Positions 16,247 to 23,625 of a DNA stretch of 64,000 nt are shown piece by piece (positions within the stretch are counted from its first letter, which is position 1; each line of letters opens with the position of its first letter). Source of the DNA: an uncultured Spartobacteria bacterium (GTDB lineage Bacteria > Verrucomicrobiota > Verrucomicrobiia > Chthoniobacterales > Chthoniobacteraceae); the NCBI GenBank assembly GCA_903919125.1, contig CAIXGS010000009.1, positions 1 to 64,000 on the forward strand. The letters run 5' to 3'. Made by a program: the position numbers and the translations under genes. The notes below the pieces were generated by a model. That model saw nothing but the letters and a program-made list of their open reading frames with translations. It was not told the DNA's origin and ran no database searches.

Positions 16247-16281
16247 GAGATTCTGGGAGTGTCTGTCCCCTGCGTCTCACT
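16247..16281. repeat. 35-bp dispersed repeat, copy 3, at a gene junction
   Basis: Identical to the copies at 12085 and 13803. The last 12 bases (CTGCGTCTCACT) are repeated once more at its right edge, immediately before the DUF5690-like fragment. Confidence 0.9.
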
Positions 16282-16283
16282 CT

Positions 16284-16526
16284 GCGTCTCACTCTCTGAC
16301 CCGCGAACGCGGCAACATTGGCTACCTGATGTATCTTGCCGATGCTGCGGGCTACTTAGGCTACGTTGCCGTCATGCTCCTGCGCGGTGCATTTCCACAC
16401 GGCGGCAGCTTTTTGGACTTCTTTACGCTCACCGGCGGCGTCCTGTTAGCGACTGCCCTCATCACTCTGTTTGGAGCGTGGCTTTTTTTCGGGCACCAAT
16501 CCAAGTTGGCAGATGGAACCGCCTAG
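16284..16526 (+). pseudogene. C-terminal fragment of a DUF5690-like membrane protein
   Basis: The frame reads LTRERGNIGYLMYLADAAGY, a match to the conserved loop and helix near the end of DUF5690 / MFS-like transporters, then two hydrophobic helices and a stop. The intact family is above 400 residues with about 12 helices; only the last 75 residues or so remain. The left edge falls at the 35-bp repeat, so the 5' part was lost or never came along. No product is expected. Confidence 0.6.
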
Positions 16527-16591
16527 CGTGTAACATACATGCTATCAGTTGCTTGAATGCGGGCTCGTTTTGGAGATTGCTTTTAGCCCTA

Positions 16592-16628
16592 CCCGCGACG
16601 ACACCGCGCGCTTGTGCTGCGGAAATGG
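16592..16628. repeat. CCGCGACGAYACCGCGCGC repeat, copy 2
   Basis: Same orientation as 11968-12006. It is followed within 10 bp by the GGGACAGACAC repeat at 16637. Confidence 0.7.
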
Positions 16629-16636
16629 AGGAGGCA

Positions 16637-16660
16637 GGGGACAGACACTCGGGTGAACCA
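16637..16660. repeat. GGGACAGACACTCGGGTGAA repeat
   Basis: Matches 285-306 exactly over 22 bp, and is the inverted form of the core of the 35-bp repeat. Confidence 0.75.
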
Positions 16661-16740
16661 ATTTACCCAACAAAGTAGACTGGATTCTCTTGCAGATGGC
16701 ATCGTTTTAAAGATCGGGAGATCTCGTACCGTGCGATGTT

Positions 16741-18423
16741 TCATTGAAGCGGAACAGACAGTGGGTGCCGGTTTTTGGGGCGTGTTTGGGGCTGGGGCTT
16801 GGCTTCGACATAGGGAGGGCGATCGAGACTGTCGTCGAGTCGCGGGTCGTGAGTTTTTTGAAGGACTTCCATCAATTGCGCGGAAAGCTTTTGCTGAAGC
16901 GTCTGGGATTCGGGTTGGTAGGCAATGTTATGGAGTTGGTCGGGGTCTTTGCTTATGTCGTAGAGTTCCTCTTGAGGCCGTTGGCCAAAGGTGTTTTCGT
17001 AAAATACCTTTGAGGCTGGATCCGTTCTGTGGGTCACAATCCATGCTTTGGTCAAACTGTTATCCATGTCTCGGAAGGGCGATTCCCAAAGGTTTTCATA
17101 GTTGGCTACAAAGGCGGCATCGGGCCCGTCGTTGTCTGAGCCTATGCCAAAGGGATCGCCCCACGGCCAGCGCTCCGGTTTAAAGTTATGGATGTAGAGG
17201 TGGGTCTGTGTGCGAATGGCGCGGGAGGGGTACGGGACGTTGCCCGGTCGTGCAGTCGCGTAGTGGCGTTCTCGGCCGTAGATGGCGAAATTTCGTTGTG
17301 GATCCACGGTTCCGCTGTTCGGAGAGAGCAGTTGCGGCAAGAGACTAACGCCGTCCATGGCGATTGGTGTCGGGACGCCGGCTATTTCAAGGAATGTTGG
17401 GGCGAGATCCATGAGGTTCACGAAGTCGTCCACGGTGCGTCCCGGTTGGATGTGGCCGGGCCAGCGTACAATCAGGGGCGCGTGGCTACCGAGGTCGTAA
17501 AGCTGTGTCTTGCCGTGGGGAAGACCTGGGGTTCCGTTGTCACCGGTGAGGGCAAGGATGGTGTTTTGGGCGCGGCCAGCCTTTTCCAGCTCCTCCGTAA
17601 AAATTCCAACCATCAGATCGAGCGCCTGCACTTCCCCGAGATAATCGGCTACATCGGTGCGTACTTCCGGCACATCCGGGAGGTAAGCGGGGAGTTTTCC
17701 TTTCAAGGAATCCGGAGTGATTCCCCAGAGTGCTTCCCCGGAGCCGGACGCGTATGGCCGGTGGGTGTTAATCGGCCCAAATATGAAAAAGAAGGGTTTG
17801 TCGGCGGGGCACGCATTGAGGACCCGAACGATACTCTCCCGAGTTTGGGCAATGACGGCATTCCGGCGCTGTTCACGCTCCTCTGGCGTTTTGCCTTCGG
17901 CGACATGGAGCCCGTATCGCAGGTAACCCTTGATGCTTTCGGTGGACGCGGTCGGCAGATTCGGTGAAAAATGAATCGTCTTAAACGCCCTGGCGGTAGC
18001 GTATCCAGCCTCGGAGAGAAGCTGAGGAAAATGAGGTAGAACGGCCAACGGGTCTGGGTGGCTTTTCCAGTCGCCGCCGTTGAGGAAGGCCGACGAACCA
18101 CATCTCCAAAAATAGGAACCCGTGAGCAATGCCCCGCGGGAGGGCGTGCATTGAGGGCAGGAATAAAAGGCGTGATTAAAACGGACTCCGGACTGTGCGA
18201 CTTTATCGATATTGGGCGTTTGGACGATGTCACAGGGAGAAGGGCGCTTGGGATCCGCGTAACAGCCAGCGTGGCGGCCCCAGTCGTCTGCGAAGAAGAG
18301 GACGATATTGGGTTTGGCCTCAGTCGCGAACAGATCGGTGGTGGCTGTGTGGAGAAAGAGCAGGGCTAACCCTAGTTGTGAGGGGCGGAAAGGAGGAAGT
18401 AGCGCACAGGAATAGGAAACCAC
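16741..18423 (-). CDS. Secreted sulfatase (heparan N-sulfatase-like)
   Basis: A 560-residue sulfatase. The N-terminal region has a hydrophobic export segment (LGLALLFLHTATTDLFA), then PNIVLFFADDWGRHAGCYAD and the formylglycine motif CTPSR at 92-96. FFADDWGRHAGCY and CPQCTPSRGALLTGSYFW fit the N-sulfoglucosamine sulfohydrolase (SGSH) branch, which acts on N-sulfate or related sulfate groups in glycans. LTGDNGTPGLPHGK carries the second metal-binding set. The only start in reach is a GTG at 18423; no ATG lies between the upstream stop and the signal segment. The gene is followed by no clear terminator. Substrate is inferred from subfamily resemblance only. Confidence 0.88.
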   Translation of the reverse strand: MVSYSCALLPPFRPSQLGLALLFLHTATTDLFATEAKPNIVLFFADDWGRHAGCYADPKRPSPCDIVQTPNIDKVAQSGVRFNHAFYSCPQCTPSRGALLTGSYFWRCGSSAFLNGGDWKSHPDPLAVLPHFPQLLSEAGYATARAFKTIHFSPNLPTASTESIKGYLRYGLHVAEGKTPEEREQRRNAVIAQTRESIVRVLNACPADKPFFFIFGPINTHRPYASGSGEALWGITPDSLKGKLPAYLPDVPEVRTDVADYLGEVQALDLMVGIFTEELEKAGRAQNTILALTGDNGTPGLPHGKTQLYDLGSHAPLIVRWPGHIQPGRTVDDFVNLMDLAPTFLEIAGVPTPIAMDGVSLLPQLLSPNSGTVDPQRNFAIYGRERHYATARPGNVPYPSRAIRTQTHLYIHNFKPERWPWGDPFGIGSDNDGPDAAFVANYENLWESPFRDMDNSLTKAWIVTHRTDPASKVFYENTFGQRPQEELYDISKDPDQLHNIAYQPESQTLQQKLSAQLMEVLQKTHDPRLDDSLDRPPYVEAKPQPQTRPKNRHPLSVPLQ

Positions 18424-18611
18424 GCTTATGGAACACCGGTGCGGCCAAATAGTTTGGATTTTATTTGATTTTCGGGGGCGCTTTTGGGGCTCTTAACGCC
18501 TTAGTCCGGAGCGACTGCCGGGATTCTTACGGGGTGAGAGTCATGGGGGGCAGGAGAACTAGGGAACTAGGGGGCAGTGTTCATTTTCTCAGAGACAAAC
18601 CGCCTGAAATC

Positions 18612-18991
18612 CTTTGAAACCTTCTCCTGAATTTGCGGCAAATCCATGCGGTGGATGGCTCTACTCACATTGGCTGCATTTCTCATGCCCAGATGCTCCG
18701 CGATCCACGCTCAGGAGACCGTGTCTTTTTCCATAGCAACCTTGGAAGAAACACCTTTCGCGGCTCAGCGCAACCAAGCCCAACCAACTTTTCCTTGGCG
18801 AGGTTTGCCATCCTCAACCCCTCCTCGAGCAGGGCCAGCGCTTGTTGCTCACCATGAGCCTTCATTTTGAGACTTGCATCGTAGCCCCGCGCCTCGCGTT
18901 TTCGCCCCGTGGCCGCCTCGCCGAGCTTCAACAACTTCTCGGCGAACGCCTGTTTTCCCCAATACCAGCCGCGTCGCAAATGGCTTCCTCG
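18612..18991 (-). pseudogene. REP-associated tyrosine transposase (Y1/RAYT) remnant
   Basis: The minus strand carries the characteristic C-terminal part of RAYT transposases: RRGWYWGKQAFAEKLLKLGE, then a helical linker (EEGLRMANLAKEKL), then after a frame change the terminal helix-turn-helix WIAEHLGMRNAANVSRAIHR. One frameshift near 18745 and an in-frame TGA just before the last block break it, and the N-terminal catalytic domain with the HUH pair and nucleophile Tyr is absent. The fragment abuts the 3' end of a sulfatase gene. RAYTs mobilise REP-type palindromes in trans, so this is the likely fossil of the enzyme behind some of the short repeats here, as inference. Confidence 0.75.
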
Positions 18992-18995
18992 TTTG

Positions 18996-20912
18996 TTAAG
19001 GCTGGTCCGAGAAATCCACATCATCGATCCATACCCGGCCGGCGCCATCAGCCGCGCGCGTGAACACGACGTCCACCGTCGCCGCGTTGGCAGGAGCGTC
19101 GGCATCCAGACGCTGGGGCTCGAAGCCGTCATTGCTGCCGCTCGCAGCCGCGCTTTTTTGTTCGATAAACTTGCCGCTACCATCAAAGAAACGGAGATGC
19201 GCGGTGATGTTGCTGGATTGCGTATGATGCCACATCCATTGCAACCGATAACGGATCCCAGGCGTTGCTTTCCCAGCCACGCTGCGCCACTGGCCGATCT
19301 GCTGTTTGCCGGCAGCGTTCTCGGAGATGTGTAACGAATGGCGCCCGCTGACGCACTTTTCGGTGGACCATTGCACACCGCTCTCACTGTGATACCAAGC
19401 GGCAGGCCAGATGCCTCTAGGCTGCGCTTCCTCCATATTGCCGTTGGATAACAAGTTGCCAAACAGAGGCCGTCCATCAGGACGTAACGGACGGGTCTGG
19501 TTCCAGCGCGGCGGGCTCATTTCACGCTCCCACGTCTCCAAATCGCGGTTTAGTTCTGCCAGCACGTCCGGCCGATCTGCAGCAAGGTCTTTCGATTCCG
19601 TCAAATCCGCAGTCAGATCAAAAAGTTGATCCTTCCCATTACGTTCTTTTACCAGCTTCATCCGGCCTTTTCGTACAGCCTTGAACGTGTGATACCGCCA
19701 GAAGAGGGTTTCGTGTATTGCGCCAGTCTTCGCGCCGCTCAGGAAAGGCGTGATATCCACCCCGTCTGTTTTTTCGGGAGGCGGAGCGCCGGCGGCGGCT
19801 AGTAGGGTGGGCACGATGTCTAGCGAGGATGCCGGTTCCTCAAAAGTAATTCCGCCCGGTATTTTTGCGGGCCACTCGACGATGTATGGAATTCGGATGC
19901 CGCCCTCCCAACACTCGCCCTTATAGCCCCGCAGAGGCGTGTTGAGGGAATAATTTGCGCAGCTCGGATCGACGCTTGTCTGATGGCCTCCGGGGCTCCC
20001 GCCGTTGTCGGACAAAAATATCAGCAGCGTGTTTTCGGCGAGACCCCGCTCCCGCAGATGTTCGCGCAGTTTGCCGATGTCTTCATCCATTGCGGCCATC
20101 ATCGACGCGACGGTTCGGCGGACGGGATTCTCGATATGCCGCAGCTTCTCCTCCCAGCGCGGACAGGGAGTGATCGGCGTATGAACCGCGTTGTATGCGA
20201 GGTAAAGGAAGAAGGGTTGTTGCGGCTTTTCGTCGACGAATCGCAGCGCCTCCCGGGTAAAGGCGTCTGTGAGGTATTCCTCTTCCGCGACAACCTCGTG
20301 TCCGCGGAGTATCGGCGACTTGCCGGCTTCCTTGAAATGGACGGGTTTGAAGGGCGGGGTGGATTTGAAATAGAAATTCCCGGGATGATCATCTGAGAGA
20401 TAGGCGCGGCCGCCCTCGAGGAAGCCAAAGAACTCGTCAAAGCCGCGTTGCTGGGGATGAAAGTTCTGATGCGCACCGAGGTGCCATTTGCCGATGCAGG
20501 CCGTCCGGTAACCCGTCGCGCGGAGTCGGTCGGCGATTGTTTTTTCCTCAACGGGTAATCCCATCAGCTCTGGGTGTTCGAGTTCCCAGCTTTGGGCGAT
20601 GTTGTTCTCGTGCCCGAAGCGGTGTTGGTATTTGCCCGTCAGCAGTGCGGCGCGTGTCGGGCTACACACTGGACAGGTGACGTAACCGGAGGTGAACCGT
20701 GCGCCTGCCTTGGCCATGGCGTCGAGGTTTGGCGTCGGGGCATCTTTGCCCCCGTAGCAGCCGAGTTCACCGTAACCAAGGTCGTCGGCGAGGATAAGGA
20801 TGATGTTGGGTTTGGCCGCGGTCTGGGAGGCTTCCACGCCGGAAATCGAGGCAAGCAGGACGGCTAATATGGGCAGAGAGAAGGCTGGGAGCCGAGCGCC
20901 AAAGGGGTTCAT
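18996..20912 (-). CDS. Secreted sulfatase with C-terminal beta-sandwich domain
   Basis: A 638-residue sulfatase. A signal segment (FSLPILAVLLASISGVEA) precedes PNIILILADDLGYGELGCYG, and CSPTR at 83-87 is the formylglycine motif. IGKWHLGAH and LSDNGGSPGG complete the core, which ends near residue 475. Residues about 490-638 form an extra domain starting LLSNGNMEEAQP and ending RVWIDDVDFSDQP, the pattern of carbohydrate-binding-like beta sandwiches (CBM4/9/22-type). This would anchor the enzyme to its polysaccharide. It begins 21 bp after the GxGYxYP-like gene and is almost certainly co-transcribed with it. Directly behind its stop codon lies the transposase remnant. Confidence 0.9.
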   Translation of the reverse strand: MNPFGARLPAFSLPILAVLLASISGVEASQTAAKPNIILILADDLGYGELGCYGGKDAPTPNLDAMAKAGARFTSGYVTCPVCSPTRAALLTGKYQHRFGHENNIAQSWELEHPELMGLPVEEKTIADRLRATGYRTACIGKWHLGAHQNFHPQQRGFDEFFGFLEGGRAYLSDDHPGNFYFKSTPPFKPVHFKEAGKSPILRGHEVVAEEEYLTDAFTREALRFVDEKPQQPFFLYLAYNAVHTPITPCPRWEEKLRHIENPVRRTVASMMAAMDEDIGKLREHLRERGLAENTLLIFLSDNGGSPGGHQTSVDPSCANYSLNTPLRGYKGECWEGGIRIPYIVEWPAKIPGGITFEEPASSLDIVPTLLAAAGAPPPEKTDGVDITPFLSGAKTGAIHETLFWRYHTFKAVRKGRMKLVKERNGKDQLFDLTADLTESKDLAADRPDVLAELNRDLETWEREMSPPRWNQTRPLRPDGRPLFGNLLSNGNMEEAQPRGIWPAAWYHSESGVQWSTEKCVSGRHSLHISENAAGKQQIGQWRSVAGKATPGIRYRLQWMWHHTQSSNITAHLRFFDGSGKFIEQKSAAASGSNDGFEPQRLDADAPANAATVDVVFTRAADGAGRVWIDDVDFSDQP

Positions 20913-20933
20913 AATTTTTTGGGGGTGCTGCGA

Positions 20934-23405
20934 TTAAGGGGCCTTTTTTGAAGACTGCTGCGGGGGCGACGTCTCCGAGGCGGGGAGCGTTGCGTTCGCT
21001 TCCCTGTAAAGGGTTGCAAGCTGAGTGGGCGTGACAAAGACGATATCCGAGCCCGCGTTCTTAACGATCTCGTCCACGTCCTTGGGGTGAAACGTCCAGC
21101 AATGCACGAATCCATTTACGAATGCAGGGCGCTGCGAACCGGCCTGCTCGCGGATTTCTCCCATAAAGCCGCTTCCAAAGTTGCGCCAGGTTGTCACTGC
21201 ACGAAACACAGGCATCCCGTCTGGCAACTTGTAGGTGAGATTCGCATAGCCGTTGTGCCCTGAATAACACCCCATGTCGGCAAAAAGACTGTGACAAAAC
21301 GGAAGCGCCTTCGCGTACTCCGATAAAAAGGCATCCTCTCCATGAACCGTCCTAACGCTTCGTAGTCCGAGCGGCGGGAGTAATTTCGCGGTCCATTTAA
21401 GGAACCCTGCAAGGACCTGGGATTTGTTGGTGTACGCCTCGCCCCAGTGATCGGGCTGCATGTAACTTGCGCCACTCACGTCAGCGATGAACTCGGTCGT
21501 CGGAGTCGCGTGTTGATAGTACCACTCGGCAATGCCCGGCTGTAGTTCCCGAATCGCCGGTCCTATCCCGAATGCGAGCGGGTATTTGCCATGGCTCGGA
21601 CTTTCGAAATACTGCCTGAAGAAAAGGTGCCACGCGTTTTGGTTGTCGCCGTCGGACATCACCATTGCCACGTAGATTTTGTCCTTCTCGAGAGCCGGCG
21701 CGGATGGTTGCTCGGGTTGGCTTAACTGCGCAACGTTCACGCCGCTCATGACGCCCGCATTGAGCATGTGGTCGGTGCAAACCAACCCCTTTCCATACCG
21801 ACTGGCCAACGCAACTCCCGGCGGCTCTCCAATCCCGACTCCCTCCCCAGCGGCCGGAAAACCGAAGATGGGAATGTTCACGGGCATCTGCGAAAACACG
21901 TTTGCAACCGCTCTTTTTTCCGCCCCGCGATCTGCGCCAGGATAGACCTCATCTTCCTGGCCGCAGATCCAGACCATAGGCGCTTTCCACTGATAGGCGT
22001 ACGCAAATTTGCCATTTTTCAGACGTTCAGGATCCATGTAATCGCACACATGATGATTCAGGCGATCCTTGTACGTGGCCCACAGCCAATCCAAGCCCTC
22101 GGCGTACGTCTTGAAACGGCCGCGCAAATCCATCCTAACTTCCAACCCAAGCGTCTTTGCCAGCTCCGGCGACGCCACAATCCAGTCCTCGCAAGCAGCG
22201 ACATTGACCGCCAGCAAGTCCCCACGGTAAAGGTCCGGATCGGCAATGATGGCGCCTTTCACCACGTTCTTGTATTTCGCAAACAACGCTTTCCAGTCTG
22301 TTTCCTCGTGAAACCCGTCGATGTGCCCCTGTTTTTGATGCCATTCCAACCAAAAACGGTCGCTTGCCGTATGAAACAGCCAGATCTGCGGCTCGGAGCG
22401 ACAGGTCAATCCTTGGAGGCAGGTTAAGGCAAACCGCTCCTCCCAGTTCAGTTTGCCTAACGCGACAGCGGTAAGCTGGCGGGCAGGGGGATTTGATTTC
22501 GGCAAAAAGGATTCGCCCCAAGGTCTTGGCAGCTCCTCGGCAAGCAGCCCACTGGGAAGCTGTCCCGGGAGCTTCATTTCGTTTAGCTGGGCAAGTTTCG
22601 CGCTGAAGTCCTCCGCCGAAATGTGCTGCTTCTCGCGCAAACACCAGAGGACTCCTCGAACCAAGAGCTGGCTTGCTTTGAACACGTCGGTTTCCTCATC
22701 GCCGACGATCATGTGTCCGAGCCAGACGTCGCATGCTCCGGAAAACATCGCGCAACGATGCCGGATCAAAGCCGCGCATGGTTGAGGCTTTTCCTCGGGC
22801 CCCACGGTAGTGATCAGGGACACCACCTCGTCGTGAGGATCGAACGTCGCGGCATCCAGCCATTGGGTCCGTCCGTCTTTCCCTGAAAACCATTCCTTCG
22901 GAATCACGAGGGGACTGTCCGGCACCTGGAGCGTCCACTTTTGCCCCGCTGGCGCCGACTTAAAGCCGCCTGTGCCGATCCCGTCTGGTTGATGGCGAAA
23001 ATAATTCCGATGCCCCAAATCACGCCATTTGCCATCCACCCGCTCGCAGGGGTGGGTGAAGGGAACCCCGGTTAAAACAAAACTGCCCCCCGCGCGGTGG
23101 AATGCCTGAAGATTTGCAAACGCTGCCTCGGGAAAAGCGTTCCCATTCGCAAGCACCAACACCGAAGACTCCGCGTCCTCCAGAAAAGAAGGACTCTCCA
23201 GCGTTGCCGCGTCGACGACTCGGGCGTCCACTCCCGTTTCCTGGAGCCTCGCGACGATCTTTTGCGCCGAGATGGCCGCAGTTCCTCCCGCTCGCGGAAA
23301 ATGACGTTCTCCGAATACAGAAACATGACCTTTGCCTACAGCCGCGACCTGAGAAAGCAGGAGAGGGATTGCCAAAAGCAAAAGTGTGCGCAGGGAAGAA
23401 ACCAC
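20934..23405 (-). CDS. GxGYxYP-like putative secreted glycoside hydrolase
   Basis: An 823-residue exported protein. After a signal peptide (LRTLLLLAIPLLLSQVAAV) residues 25-255 look like a glutamine-amidotransferase-like domain of the kind found beside glycosidases. The C-terminal half carries VAMVMSDGDNQN at 580-590 and SGASYMQPDHW at 644-654, which align with the SDGDN and GxGYxYP signatures of the GxGYxYP family (putative glycoside hydrolases). Two signature positions are changed here (Gly to Ser, Tyr to Gln). A GTG at 23405 is the start; no ATG precedes the signal peptide. It is the first gene of a pair with the sulfatase at 18996-20912. Role in glycan cleavage is inferred; catalysis is undemonstrated for the family as far as I know. 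Confidence 0.65.
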   Translation of the reverse strand: MVSSLRTLLLLAIPLLLSQVAAVGKGHVSVFGERHFPRAGGTAAISAQKIVARLQETGVDARVVDAATLESPSFLEDAESSVLVLANGNAFPEAAFANLQAFHRAGGSFVLTGVPFTHPCERVDGKWRDLGHRNYFRHQPDGIGTGGFKSAPAGQKWTLQVPDSPLVIPKEWFSGKDGRTQWLDAATFDPHDEVVSLITTVGPEEKPQPCAALIRHRCAMFSGACDVWLGHMIVGDEETDVFKASQLLVRGVLWCLREKQHISAEDFSAKLAQLNEMKLPGQLPSGLLAEELPRPWGESFLPKSNPPARQLTAVALGKLNWEERFALTCLQGLTCRSEPQIWLFHTASDRFWLEWHQKQGHIDGFHEETDWKALFAKYKNVVKGAIIADPDLYRGDLLAVNVAACEDWIVASPELAKTLGLEVRMDLRGRFKTYAEGLDWLWATYKDRLNHHVCDYMDPERLKNGKFAYAYQWKAPMVWICGQEDEVYPGADRGAEKRAVANVFSQMPVNIPIFGFPAAGEGVGIGEPPGVALASRYGKGLVCTDHMLNAGVMSGVNVAQLSQPEQPSAPALEKDKIYVAMVMSDGDNQNAWHLFFRQYFESPSHGKYPLAFGIGPAIRELQPGIAEWYYQHATPTTEFIADVSGASYMQPDHWGEAYTNKSQVLAGFLKWTAKLLPPLGLRSVRTVHGEDAFLSEYAKALPFCHSLFADMGCYSGHNGYANLTYKLPDGMPVFRAVTTWRNFGSGFMGEIREQAGSQRPAFVNGFVHCWTFHPKDVDEIVKNAGSDIVFVTPTQLATLYREANATLPASETSPPQQSSKKAP

Positions 23406-23625
23406 TGGTGCAAACTAACAGAATCACCGTGTGGCGTCTTGTCGGGCGTTTGACCGACAAGCCAGCGTCGCTCAAAAGCGTGTTAATCCCGAAAACAGAA
23501 GATCATAAGGAGTCGCGGAAACGCGGCGCGTTGCGCGGCATAGGTGCAGCATTGAAATTGTGGGCCTCTTTGGGCGGGAGTTGCGCTTGCCCTTCGGGAT
23601 TCCCACCGGCAATCAGGACCAGTGG

